A DNA stretch of 54,981 nt from Bacteroidota bacterium (GTDB taxonomy: Bacteria > Bacteroidota > Bacteroidia > JABDFU01): assembly GCA_016183775.1 (NCBI GenBank), contig JACPDY010000075.1, positions 1 to 54,981 on the forward strand, written 5' to 3'. How positions within the stretch are numbered: the first letter of the stretch is position 1; every line of letters begins with the position of its first letter. Positions 27,285-35,342 of the stretch are shown here, piece by piece. The notes below the pieces were generated by a model. That model was not told where the DNA came from. It was given only the letters and a program-made list of their open reading frames with translations, and made no database searches. Both the position numbers and the translations under genes were made by a program.

Positions 27285-28049
27285 CTACGAACAGAAGATA
27301 TCCCATGCCTTATCGGCCTGCAGGTGCAACATGTTTAATCCATTCATAGTAACACATCCCGCCTGTTTACCCTTTTTTATAAAAGCGGTTTCTTCGGGAT
27401 TATAAACAAGATCGTACAGGAAGTGCCTTGAGCTAAGATATTCATAAGGTATAGGCGGCAGATCATTCACATTCGGGTACATACCAAGAGGTGTTGTATT
27501 TACAATAAGTGTAAATGATCCTATACTGTTTTTATTCAGTTCAGCGTAAGTGAATTGTTTTGCATCAGAAACCTTTTTGATGCGGCTTACTTTATACGTA
27601 TCAAGTCCGATATGCCTTAAGCAATACTCAACCGCTTTTGATGCACCGCCAGTTCCAAGTATAAGCGCACGTTCGTGGTGACTTTCTAAAAAAGGTTTTA
27701 TACTTTGTGAGAAGCCATAAGCGTCAGTGTTAAATCCTTTAAGAAAAATTTCCCTCGTTCCTCGTCTCTCGTCTCTCGTCACTTTAACACAGTTAACTGC
27801 ACCGACAGCTTTAGCTGTTTCATCCAATTCAGTTAAAAAAGGAATAATCTGTTCTTTGTACGGAATAGTAACATTTAAACCAAGCAGATCGGGGTTGCTG
27901 TTGATCAGGGATTCAAATTCATTGATGCTTTTCAGTGGAAATAGTTTGTAAACAGCGTCTGTTATTTTTTCGCGCGCGAATTTTTCAGTAAAATATTTTT
28001 GTGAAAAAGAGTGGGAGAGAGGGTAACCTATTAGGCCGAAGGTTCGCAT
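27285..28049 (-). CDS. aroE: Shikimate dehydrogenase
   Basis: NADP-dependent reduction of 3-dehydroshikimate in chorismate and aromatic amino-acid synthesis. The 254 residues show GLIGYPLSHSFSQKYF with the Ser-x-Ser substrate site, LNVTIPYKEQI with catalytic Lys, GAVNCVKV, GFNTDAYGF, the nucleotide loop ILGTGGASKAV and NTTPLGMYP. Residues around TRDERRGTRE, between GAVN and GFNTD, are encoded by a four-copy 7-bp tandem repeat (27753-27780) and look like an in-frame insertion into a surface loop. It starts at the stop codon of the DedA gene and is the last gene of the operon. Confidence 0.96.
   Translation of the reverse strand: MRTFGLIGYPLSHSFSQKYFTEKFAREKITDAVYKLFPLKSINEFESLINSNPDLLGLNVTIPYKEQIIPFLTELDETAKAVGAVNCVKVTRDERRGTREIFLKGFNTDAYGFSQSIKPFLESHHERALILGTGGASKAVEYCLRHIGLDTYKVSRIKKVSDAKQFTYAELNKNSIGSFTLIVNTTPLGMYPNVNDLPPIPYEYLSSRHFLYDLVYNPEETAFIKKGKQAGCVTMNGLNMLHLQADKAWDIFCS
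27753..27780 (+). repeat. Heptamer tandem repeat (YCTCGTY x4) inside aroE
   Basis: Four consecutive 7-bp units, CCTCGTT, CCTCGTC, TCTCGTC and TCTCGTC, lie within the aroE reading frame (read on minus as GACGAGA-type units). Related CCCTCGTCTC sequence occurs in the glmM upstream region near 31437. Confidence 0.85.
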
Positions 28050-28682
28050 TTATTTTTTTGTTGAACGGGCTTTTATCACCTCAAATACGATGGGCAAAAC
28101 TGAAATTAAAATAATGGCAATGGCCACCTTTTCAATATTGTTCCTTATAATTTCAAAATGCCCCAGGAAATAACCGGCAAAGGTCAGGCTGCCTATCCAT
28201 AACGCCCCGCCAAGCAGATCGAACAATAAAAAAGTGCGGTATTTCATTTCAGCTATACCCGCTACAAAAGGGGCAAACGTGCGTACAATGGGGACAAAGC
28301 GCGCCATGATGATTGTTTTTATCCCATACTTTTCGTAAAAAGAGTGTGTCTTATCCAGGTATTCCTGTTTTACTAAAATTTTTCCCCGGAGTTTTAGTTT
28401 CAGCACATTAAGTCCTATGTTTCTTCCAATAAAATAATTGGTATTATCACCAACAACAGCGGCAATAAAAAGCAACAGCACTAAAAACGCGATATTCATA
28501 TAACCCATGCGGGCAAACAGGCCCGCAGTAAACAATAATGAATCACCGGGCAAAAATGGCATGATCACTAAACCTGTTTCGGTAAAAATTACGAGAAACA
28601 ATATAAAATAAACCATCGTTCCATAATTCTGGAACAACCATTCAAAATCAAGGTGCAGTATGTGTTTGAATAATTCAATCAT
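28050..28682 (-). CDS. DedA-family (SNARE-associated/VTT) membrane protein
   Basis: The 210-residue inner-membrane protein has several helices. Signature motifs are PGDSLLFTAGLFA, VVGDNTNYFIGRNIG and MARFVPIVRTFAPFVAG; the last two carry the conserved acidic and arginine residues linked to proton-dependent transport. DedA proteins act in undecaprenyl-phosphate or phospholipid recycling and envelope homeostasis. The exact substrate is not readable. It abuts aroE without a gap, and a 157-nt gap with an orphan reading frame separates it from the rhodanese gene upstream. Confidence 0.92.
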   Translation of the reverse strand: MIELFKHILHLDFEWLFQNYGTMVYFILFLVIFTETGLVIMPFLPGDSLLFTAGLFARMGYMNIAFLVLLLFIAAVVGDNTNYFIGRNIGLNVLKLKLRGKILVKQEYLDKTHSFYEKYGIKTIIMARFVPIVRTFAPFVAGIAEMKYRTFLLFDLLGGALWIGSLTFAGYFLGHFEIIRNNIEKVAIAIILISVLPIVFEVIKARSTKK

Positions 28683-28694
28683 AATTTATCACAA

Positions 28695-28814
28695 TCAGGC
28701 TTTTTTCAAAAAACATGTTTTAAGCACGATCTCCGATCTGTCAACGCGGCCTTCAATTTCTTCATCATTGGAAGTGAGTCGGATGTTTTTTACGATCTTT
28801 CTGTTTAAGTTTGG
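28695..28814 (-). pseudogene. Orphan C-terminal reading frame without a start codon (possible gene remnant)
   Basis: On minus, 39 open codons between two stops encode a charged, protein-like stretch (KNIRLTSNDEEIEGRVDRSE, then IVLKTCFLKKA). It contains no ATG, GTG-led or TTG-led plausible start with enough sequence. It resembles the C-terminal end of a small globular protein but was not recognised. It may be the tail of a deleted gene in the rhodanese/DedA gap, or chance. Confidence 0.3.
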
Positions 28815-28839
28815 TTATAATGTCTTAAGTATTTCGATT

Positions 28840-29154
28840 CTAATATTTCATCAATGAATCATCCACATCGTCGGAATAGGCCAGTATTCCGCCTGTAAGA
28901 TTATACAGGTTGGTAAACCCTTCATTTATGAGGGCATTAATGATCGCTCCCGAACGGTTACCGCTGCGGCAATAGATAACCACTTTTTTGTTTTTATCTA
29001 TTTTATCAAGACTGTCCATCACATCTCCCATAGGGATGTTTTCTCCGCCAATAGTCGCGATCTCAACTTCATGAGGTTCCCTTACATCGATCAATTGAAA
29101 ATCGGTCTTTCTGTCAATGAGTTCTTTCAGTTCGAGTGGTGTGATCTCCTGCAT
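28840..29154 (-). CDS. Single-domain rhodanese-like protein
   Basis: The 104-residue sulfur-transfer domain has LIDVREPHEVEIATI at the N-terminal half and the active-site loop YCRSGNRSG with Cys62. It could carry a persulfide or transfer sulfur to cyanide or thiol acceptors. It begins 2 nt after the phosphosulfolactate-synthase-like gene, so the two are translationally close. That neighbour suggests, without proving, a link with sulfonate or sulfite metabolism. Confidence 0.93.
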   Translation of the reverse strand: MQEITPLELKELIDRKTDFQLIDVREPHEVEIATIGGENIPMGDVMDSLDKIDKNKKVVIYCRSGNRSGAIINALINEGFTNLYNLTGGILAYSDDVDDSLMKY

Positions 29155-29156
29155 AC

Positions 29157-29933
29157 TTATGCTTTTTGTAAATTTTTTGGTAAAAAAGTAAAGAAGGTAT
29201 CGCCTCGAAGTCCTAAACGCAAGGTTTCCAGGGGAATTATATCCTCGTAACCAATATTACCCAGGTTAACATTCGGGCCAAGCAACTTTATGAACCATAC
29301 CTGTTGAGATTTTTGCGGAGCTTCCCACAGGATATCGTCTTTATTTACATTATTTAAAATATTATTAATGAGCAATGTGTGTGCATGACCTGTAGGCCGG
29401 TAAATACCTACAGTTCCGCTTTCACGGGCTTCGGCAATTACTTTAAATGAGCCAGCTTTTAATTCGGCATTCATCATGGATGCCCATTTGGCCGGGCGGA
29501 TAACAAATCCTTCTTCCTTGGAACCAACCTCCGAAAGAACAGTAAAATTTTTCGATAGTTTGTTAATGTATTCACATTTTTGATCGTGTGGCATCGTGAT
29601 CGACCCATCTGATACTTCAACGGTGTCCAATTTAAATTTATCCAGCAGCTTAATGTAATTATTGAACATATCACGAATGATAAAGGCCTCAAATAATGTT
29701 CCGCCCAGGTAAACTTTAATATTAGCTTCTTTATAAAGCTTTATCTTTTGTTCAAGTTGCTTTGTGATAAAGGATGTTCCGAAACCCAACTTTACAAAAT
29801 CTGTAAAGTTGCCGTTCACATCAATAAAGTCTTCCACCTGTCGCAGGCTAAGACCTTTATCCATCATCATGTTAAGTCCGGTTTTCCGCGGCTTGTTGGT
29901 ACGTTCGGGTATGTGGGTTAGTACAAAATTCAT
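29157..29933 (-). CDS. Phosphosulfolactate synthase-like protein (ComA family)
   Basis: The 258-residue TIM-barrel protein belongs to the family that adds sulfite to phosphoenolpyruvate, the first step of coenzyme M synthesis in methanogens and of sulfolactate formation in Bacillus spores. Family features seen are KPRKTGLNMMMDKGLSLRQ, VKLGFGTSFIT, KVYLGGTLFEAFI, VEVSDGSITM, SEVGSKEE and GLRGDTFF near the end. Bacteroidota have no coenzyme M, so the product may feed sulfolactate or sulfonolipid pathways; that is inference. It overlaps the upstream TPR gene by 4 nt. Confidence 0.88.
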   Translation of the reverse strand: MNFVLTHIPERTNKPRKTGLNMMMDKGLSLRQVEDFIDVNGNFTDFVKLGFGTSFITKQLEQKIKLYKEANIKVYLGGTLFEAFIIRDMFNNYIKLLDKFKLDTVEVSDGSITMPHDQKCEYINKLSKNFTVLSEVGSKEEGFVIRPAKWASMMNAELKAGSFKVIAEARESGTVGIYRPTGHAHTLLINNILNNVNKDDILWEAPQKSQQVWFIKLLGPNVNLGNIGYEDIIPLETLRLGLRGDTFFTFLPKNLQKA

Positions 29934-31342
29934 TTTTTAAAGGATTCGATTAGGTCAATAACTGTACTGTTCTCTTTTAGTTGTGGCAGGTATTCGAAAA
30001 GTTCGCTGTGTTTATCGTAATCCAATTCCAGCGCTTTATGGAGGAATGTGAGTGCTTCCTGTTTTTGTCCGACACTGAAAAGGCATGCTGAAATACGGTA
30101 AAGCAGATCAGCGTTATCGGGATGATGTTTAACTCCTTCAGCAAGTATTTCGAGTGCCCCGGTTTTATTTTGCTCAGCATCCAGCAGGTTAGCATAATCC
30201 AGCCATATCTCTTTATTCTCGGGTTCAAGTTCGGTTACTTTATTATACGCCTGTTCTGCCTCTTCAATAAAACCGAGTTTGGCTTGCACATCACCGTATA
30301 CATACCAAAAGACCGGATTTTCCGGCTGAAGGTCGAGAGCCTTTTTAATGTAATGAATTCCTTCCGAAGTGCGGCTCTGGTAATCAAGTACAATACCAAT
30401 ACCCAGCCACGCATCGGCGAGTTGAGTATCTATCTTAACGGCTTTATTATAAAATACAAGTGCCTGATCGTAATTTTCTTTCTTTTCGTAACACTCCGCG
30501 ATATAATAATAGGCCAGCGCGTCGTGGTGCTCGTAGTTAAATGTTTCCTTATACGTTTCAATAGCTTCATCGTAACGTTCAAGGTTAGCTAATGCATTCG
30601 CTTTATTAAAGTAGGCTGATGCGAATTTATCATCGATTGCAATCGCGTAATCATAAGCCAGTATAGCTTTCTCAAATAGTTTAAGCCGGTTATAAGCCAC
30701 ACCTAGGTTAAACCAACCGGTTTTTGAATACGGATGTTTATCAAGAAAGTCGGTGTAATAAGTTACAGCGTCGTCCAGTTTCCCGGTGATCTCATAACAA
30801 AAGGCCAGTTCATATAAGGCCGCCTCATTATCAGGATTGGCTTGGACAGCCTTCTTCAGGTAATAAATAGCATCGTCGGTTTTCCCGGTATTCTCAAATT
30901 CAAATGCGATATTCAGGTAAACCTCGTCAGGTACTTCGGTAAACTCAAGTGCTTTTTTATAATTCTCGATGGCCTGGTCCGTCAGCCCCATCTGGCTGTA
31001 AACGCCCCCTTTGGTCATAAACAGTTCATCGCTCGATGGCTCAAGGCGTTCGGCTTTACTCAATACTTCAAGCGCTTTATGTGTTTGATTGGTAGCCGAT
31101 AAAAGCTGGGCCTGGCGCAGCATAAAAAAAGTGGCGAATGGATATTGGCTCAATGCAAAGTCAATGGCCTCAAAAGCTTGTTTAGGACTGTTTATGTCAA
31201 TATAATATTCAACGACCTCCTCCAATTCATGTGCATCGAAAAAAAGACGCTCATCATTTTTGAGCATATTCTCAAAACGGGTAACCAGGGCTTTTATTTC
31301 CTGGTCGTCATTTTCTTCAAAATCGTCTTTAGAATCGGCCAT
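29930..31342 (-). CDS. Tetratricopeptide repeat protein
   Basis: The 470-residue soluble protein consists of about 12 TPR units from residue 35 onward (for example EAALYELAFCYEITGKLDDA and AWLGIGIVLDYQSRTSEG), following an acidic N-terminus (ADSKDDFEENDDQEIKALVT). There is no signal peptide or membrane segment. It is the first gene of the operon running to aroE and overlaps the next gene by ATGA. TPR proteins are scaffolds; the partner is unknown. A TACATTTG element lies 23 nt upstream. Confidence 0.9.
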   Translation of the reverse strand: MADSKDDFEENDDQEIKALVTRFENMLKNDERLFFDAHELEEVVEYYIDINSPKQAFEAIDFALSQYPFATFFMLRQAQLLSATNQTHKALEVLSKAERLEPSSDELFMTKGGVYSQMGLTDQAIENYKKALEFTEVPDEVYLNIAFEFENTGKTDDAIYYLKKAVQANPDNEAALYELAFCYEITGKLDDAVTYYTDFLDKHPYSKTGWFNLGVAYNRLKLFEKAILAYDYAIAIDDKFASAYFNKANALANLERYDEAIETYKETFNYEHHDALAYYYIAECYEKKENYDQALVFYNKAVKIDTQLADAWLGIGIVLDYQSRTSEGIHYIKKALDLQPENPVFWYVYGDVQAKLGFIEEAEQAYNKVTELEPENKEIWLDYANLLDAEQNKTGALEILAEGVKHHPDNADLLYRISACLFSVGQKQEALTFLHKALELDYDKHSELFEYLPQLKENSTVIDLIESFKK

Positions 31343-31364
31343 TTATAGAATTCTGCTTTTACCG

Positions 31365-31372
31365 CAAATGTA
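31365..31372 (-). promoter_or_regulatory. Promoter -7 element (TACATTTG) of the TPR-aroE operon
   Basis: TACATTTG on minus matches TAnnTTTG, 23 nt before the ATG at 31342. No good -33 TTG is visible. Confidence 0.55.
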
Positions 31373-31458
31373 GCGAAATTACATCTATTTAATGTTCTAA
31401 AATTATTCACAAAAAAAGCTTAACAATTTACTATTTCCCTCGTCTCTTTCACTTTCCC

Positions 31459-31489
31459 TTGTCCCTTCTTCATAAAAAAATTATCTTTG
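31459..31489 (+). promoter_or_regulatory. glmM promoter (TTG-N20-TATCTTTG)
   Basis: TTG at 31459-31461 and TATCTTTG at 31482-31489 with a 20-nt spacer are a full Bacteroidota promoter match. Transcription would begin about 15-20 nt before the TTG start codon of glmM, which supports that unusual start. Confidence 0.7.
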
Positions 31490-31511
31490 TTCACTTCAAA
31501 TACAAACTCAT

Positions 31512-32927
31512 TTGGCACTCATCAGATCAATTTCAGGAATCCGCGGAACAATTGGCGGGGCAGTAGGACAAGGGTTAACCCCTGTTGATGTTGTAAAATA
31601 TGCCGCTGCTTTTGGAACCTGGGTTAAAAAACATTCGAAAAACCAGCGTGTACATATTGTCGTTGGGCGCGATGCCCGTATTTCAGGCGATATGGTGAAT
31701 AATCTTGTGTTAGGTACCTTGCAGGGCTTGGGCATTGACGCTATTGATATTGGTGTTTCAACGACTCCAACTGTTGAGATAGCTGTTCCTGAAGAGAATG
31801 CCGATGGAGGTATTATAATTACTGCCAGTCATAATCCTAAGCAATGGAACGCGCTTAAATTGTTGAATGAAAAGGGGGAGTTTATTTCCGAAAAAGACGG
31901 AGCTGAAGTACTTAAAACTGCTGAAGAAGAAGCCTTCTCGTTCGTTGAGGTAAATGTATTGGGACAGATTAAAAAGAACGATACCTATTTTCAGAAACAC
32001 ATTTCGAAAATTCTGGCTTTACCATTGATAGATGTTGAAGCTATAAAAGCACGTAAATTTAAAATTGCAATTGATTGTGTCAATTCATCAGGCGGCATTG
32101 TGCTTCCATTGTTATTGAATGCGTTGGGTGTAGAGGATATTGTGAAATTGTACTGCGAGCCAAACGGAGATTTTCAACACAATCCCGAGCCGCTTCCTGA
32201 GAATTTACGTGAACTTTCAAAAACTGTTATTAAGAGCAAGGCCCATCTTGGCATTGTGGTTGATCCGGATGTTGACAGGTTGGCAATTGTTTGTGAGGAT
32301 GGAGAAATGTTCGGAGAAGAATACACACTTGTAGCAGTATCCGATTATGTATTAAAGAACAGTAAAAAAGCCGGGAACACCGTTTCCAATATGTCATCCA
32401 CGCGTGCCTTACGTGATGTAACTGAAAAAGCAGGTGCAACCTATACCGCATCTGCGGTAGGAGAGGTGAATGTGGTTAAATTAATGAAAGAAACCAAAGC
32501 AATTATTGGCGGAGAAGGCAATGGCGGTGTCATTTACCCTGAATTACATTATGGCCGCGATGCTTTAGTTGGGATCGCTTTATTCCTGAGCCACCTGGCA
32601 AAATATGGAAAGAGTTGCTCAATGCTTCGCTCAACCTATCCCGATTATCATATCTCAAAAAATAAAATTGAGTTATTGCCGGAGTTGAACGTAGATAATA
32701 TATTACAGGGTATACAGGAAAAGTATAAAAAACATCCGATCAATACGGTTGATGGCGTGAAGATCGAATTCAACAGCAAAGAATGGGTGCACCTGCGCAG
32801 GTCAAACACGGAACCTATTATACGTATATACTCTGAAAGTGAATCGGAAACTACCGCAGATAACCTTGCAAAGAAGATAATGCTGGATATACGGGAGATC
32901 ATTAAGGCCCAACAGATCAGAAATTAA
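31512..32927 (+). CDS. glmM: Phosphoglucosamine mutase
   Basis: Converts glucosamine-6-phosphate to glucosamine-1-phosphate for peptidoglycan and LPS precursors. The 471-residue alpha-D-phosphohexomutase has SISGIRGTIGG at the start, the phosphoserine loop ITASHNPKQWNAL, the metal-binding loop VDPDVDRLAIV, the sugar-binding GGEGNGG and the C-terminal RRSNTEPIIRIYSE phosphate site. No ATG precedes these; the frame begins at TTG (31512), close behind a full promoter. A phosphomannomutase role is possible by family. The cysteine desulfurase gene follows after 6 nt. Confidence 0.92.
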   Translation: MALIRSISGIRGTIGGAVGQGLTPVDVVKYAAAFGTWVKKHSKNQRVHIVVGRDARISGDMVNNLVLGTLQGLGIDAIDIGVSTTPTVEIAVPEENADGGIIITASHNPKQWNALKLLNEKGEFISEKDGAEVLKTAEEEAFSFVEVNVLGQIKKNDTYFQKHISKILALPLIDVEAIKARKFKIAIDCVNSSGGIVLPLLLNALGVEDIVKLYCEPNGDFQHNPEPLPENLRELSKTVIKSKAHLGIVVDPDVDRLAIVCEDGEMFGEEYTLVAVSDYVLKNSKKAGNTVSNMSSTRALRDVTEKAGATYTASAVGEVNVVKLMKETKAIIGGEGNGGVIYPELHYGRDALVGIALFLSHLAKYGKSCSMLRSTYPDYHISKNKIELLPELNVDNILQGIQEKYKKHPINTVDGVKIEFNSKEWVHLRRSNTEPIIRIYSESESETTADNLAKKIMLDIREIIKAQQIRN

Positions 32928-32933
32928 TTTGAA

Positions 32934-34073
32934 ATGAAGGTTTATTTAGATAACGCCGCAACAACCCCGCTTGACAAGGAAGTGCTTGATGCCATGATAC
33001 CGGTAATGAAGGATCAGTTTGGTAATCCCTCGTCCATTCATAATTTTGGGCGACAAACACGGGCACTTATTGAGAACGCGCGTAAATCAGTTTCAAAATT
33101 TTTAAATGTTTCTCCTGCTGAAATATTTTTCACATCAGGCGGTACTGAAGCCGATAATCAGGCTATCTCCTGTACTATCATCGATCTGGAAATAAAACAT
33201 GCCATCACTTCCAGAATTGAGCATCACGCCGTATTACACACGCTGGAAGCATTGGAAAAACAAGGCAAAATTAAGTTAAGCTATGTGGATCTTTCTGATA
33301 AAGGTCATATTGATCTGAAGCATCTGGAAGAATTATTAAAAGGAAACGAACGTAGTTTTGTTTCGTTGATGCATGCCAATAACGAGATCGGTAATTTATT
33401 GCCAATGAAAGATGTCGGCGAATTATGCGAAAAATATAACGCTGTTTTTCATTCGGACACCGTTCAGACAATGGGCCATTACGCGATGGATATGCAGGCG
33501 GTTAATGTACATTTTGTAACCGGTGCGGCGCATAAGTTTCATGGTCCCAAAGGGGTTGGTTTTTTATACATCAGCAATAAGGTAAAGATCAGTCCATTTA
33601 TACATGGCGGCTCACAGGAACGCAACATGCGCGGCGGAACAGAGAATGTGTATGGTATTGTAGGGATGGTAAAGGCAATGGAGATCGCTTACCGCGACCT
33701 GAAAGAGCACCAGCAGTATATACAAGGGTTAAAAACCTATATGATCGAACAGCTTGAAAAGAATATTCCGGCTATTGAATTTAACGGTGATGCAAAAGGC
33801 AGCAGCTTGTATACGGTTCTGAATGTATTACTTCCTTCAAATAAAAATGCCGAAATGATGCTTTTTAATCTTGACATACAAGGTATCGCGGCATCAGGTG
33901 GTAGCGCCTGCACTTCGGGCAGCAACCAGGGGTCCCATGTATTACGCAACATTGGAAGCGATCAAACCCGTCCTTCTGTGCGTTTTTCATTCAGCAAATT
34001 GAACACAAAAGAAGAAATTGACTACTGTGTAAGTAAACTGAAGGAAATGTACGCCCTTAAAGTGGCCGGCTGA
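32934..34073 (+). CDS. Cysteine desulfurase (NifS/IscS family)
   Basis: PLP enzyme taking sulfur from cysteine for Fe-S clusters and thio-modified tRNA. The 379 residues have YLDNAATTPLDKEV, SGGTEADNQAI, EHHAVLHTLE with a PLP-stacking His, the Schiff-base Lys201 in GAAHKFHGPKGVGFLY, and the persulfide Cys in GGSACTSGS near residue 325. IscS, NifS and tRNA-type paralogues cannot be distinguished here, since no scaffold gene is nearby. It is co-transcribed with glmM. Confidence 0.95.
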   Translation: MKVYLDNAATTPLDKEVLDAMIPVMKDQFGNPSSIHNFGRQTRALIENARKSVSKFLNVSPAEIFFTSGGTEADNQAISCTIIDLEIKHAITSRIEHHAVLHTLEALEKQGKIKLSYVDLSDKGHIDLKHLEELLKGNERSFVSLMHANNEIGNLLPMKDVGELCEKYNAVFHSDTVQTMGHYAMDMQAVNVHFVTGAAHKFHGPKGVGFLYISNKVKISPFIHGGSQERNMRGGTENVYGIVGMVKAMEIAYRDLKEHQQYIQGLKTYMIEQLEKNIPAIEFNGDAKGSSLYTVLNVLLPSNKNAEMMLFNLDIQGIAASGGSACTSGSNQGSHVLRNIGSDQTRPSVRFSFSKLNTKEEIDYCVSKLKEMYALKVAG

Positions 34074-34182
34074 TTGTATTCCTGACCAAAATCATATTTG
34101 ATAATATGTTCAGAATGACCTAAGTCATTTTTGTTTTATTGCACCTGAATTAGTTTTGAAACAGAAACCAAAACTAACTCCC

Positions 34183-34365
34183 ATGAAAAATAAGATCATT
34201 GCTTACGCGATCCTGGCTGCTGTTTTCCTGTTCCCTTTCCGTTATGCATTTTTGGAGGCTCACAAAACAGATATGATCTGGATATTTAATTTTTTAATGG
34301 TTGTAGCAGGAATGCTGCTCTTTTTTATTCTTACTATTTCCGATCCCGAAAAGGAGAAGTCATAG
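34183..34365 (+). CDS. Small two-helix membrane protein
   Basis: The 60-residue product has two hydrophobic segments (about 5-22 and 32-53) and a charged end (SDPEKEKS). Function is not recognised. The frame extends upstream to a TTG at 34156, but the ATG at 34183 starts at the lysine-rich N-terminus expected for a membrane protein. It lies 109 nt after the desulfurase gene. Confidence 0.6.
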   Translation: MKNKIIAYAILAAVFLFPFRYAFLEAHKTDMIWIFNFLMVVAGMLLFFILTISDPEKEKS

Positions 34366-34459
34366 CAATACATTCCATAATGATGGGGCTGTTGGGAATA
34401 ATATCCTATGAAATAGCCATATACCTTCGACATACCAACCGAAAATGAATATGGCAGGG

Positions 34460-34480
34460 CAAACTGCCAGTGGCAGTTTG
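34460..34480. repeat. Near-perfect 10+1+10 palindrome
   Basis: CAAACTGCCA (34460-34469) and TGGCAGTTTG (34471-34480) are exact reverse complements around one base. It lies in the 215-nt gap before the MBL hydrolase gene, without a T-run. It could be an operator or a cruciform; no ORF spans it. Confidence 0.55.
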
Positions 34481-34562
34481 AGCCGGTAGGTGTGAAAGCC
34501 ATCTGACAAACAGCAACTTGTAAAATTATATACAGATAAATCATTGTTTAAAAGAAATTTGA

Positions 34563-34580
34563 AGAGTATTTTTATACTCT
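34563..34580 (+). promoter_or_regulatory. Hairpin abutting the start codon of the MBL hydrolase
   Basis: AGAGTAT-TTTT-ATACTCT is a perfect 7-bp stem with a 4-nt loop whose last base touches the ATG at 34581. In RNA it would cover the ribosome landing site. Confidence 0.5.
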
Positions 34581-35342
34581 ATGCAAGTTACTTTTTTAGG
34601 TACAGGTACTTCACAAGGCGTGCCGGTCGTCGCTTGTCCTTGTATTGTTTGCCGGTCAAAAGATCCTAAGGATAATCGTTTACGCAGTTCTATCCTGGTC
34701 GAAGATGGCGGTAAGGTGTACGTTATTGATACCGGCCCTGATTTTCGTTACCAGATGTTAAGAGCAGGTGTAAAATCATTGGATGCGGTAATTTTTACTC
34801 ATGAGCATAAGGATCACATAGCAGGCTTCGATGATATTCGCGCGTTTAATTATGTGCTGAAAAAGAAGATCGATGTATACGCTACAGAGAGGGTGCAGCA
34901 GGCTATGAAGCGTGAATTTGCCTATATTTTTGACGGAACAGATTATCCCGGTATTCCCCAGATCAATTTATTCACAATCGATAATAAACCATTTGTAATT
35001 AACATTACACGTTTTATTCCGATCGAGGTTAAACATTTTAAGTTGCCCGTGCTCGGATTCCGGATCGGTGATTTTACATATATAACCGACGCGAATTTTA
35101 TTTCAGAGGAAGTGAAAGAAAAGATAAAAGGTTCGAAAGTACTGGTGCTGAATGCACTCCGCCGGGAACATCATGTTTCTCACTATACATTGGAACAAGC
35201 CATTGAATTGGCAAAGGAGCTAAAACCGGAAAAGGCTTACTTTACACACATCAGCCATCAATTGGGTCTCCATTCGGAAGTTGAAAAAGAATTACCTCCG
35301 GGTATTTTTCTCGCCTACGATGGTTTGCGTTTGGAATTATGA
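34581..35342 (+). CDS. MBL-fold metallo-hydrolase (PhnP-like)
   Basis: The 253-residue cytoplasmic metallo-beta-lactamase-fold phosphodiesterase has the dinuclear metal motif FTHEHKDHIAGFDD, later ligands in VKHFKLPVLGF, ITDANF and FTHISHQLG, and a PhnP-type extra zinc site in ACPCIVCRSKDPKDNRLRSS. PhnP cleaves cyclic phosphodiesters, but no phosphonate genes are here, so the substrate is uncertain. The 3' end overlaps the convergent lipoprotein gene by 28 nt. Confidence 0.92.
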   Translation: MQVTFLGTGTSQGVPVVACPCIVCRSKDPKDNRLRSSILVEDGGKVYVIDTGPDFRYQMLRAGVKSLDAVIFTHEHKDHIAGFDDIRAFNYVLKKKIDVYATERVQQAMKREFAYIFDGTDYPGIPQINLFTIDNKPFVINITRFIPIEVKHFKLPVLGFRIGDFTYITDANFISEEVKEKIKGSKVLVLNALRREHHVSHYTLEQAIELAKELKPEKAYFTHISHQLGLHSEVEKELPPGIFLAYDGLRLEL

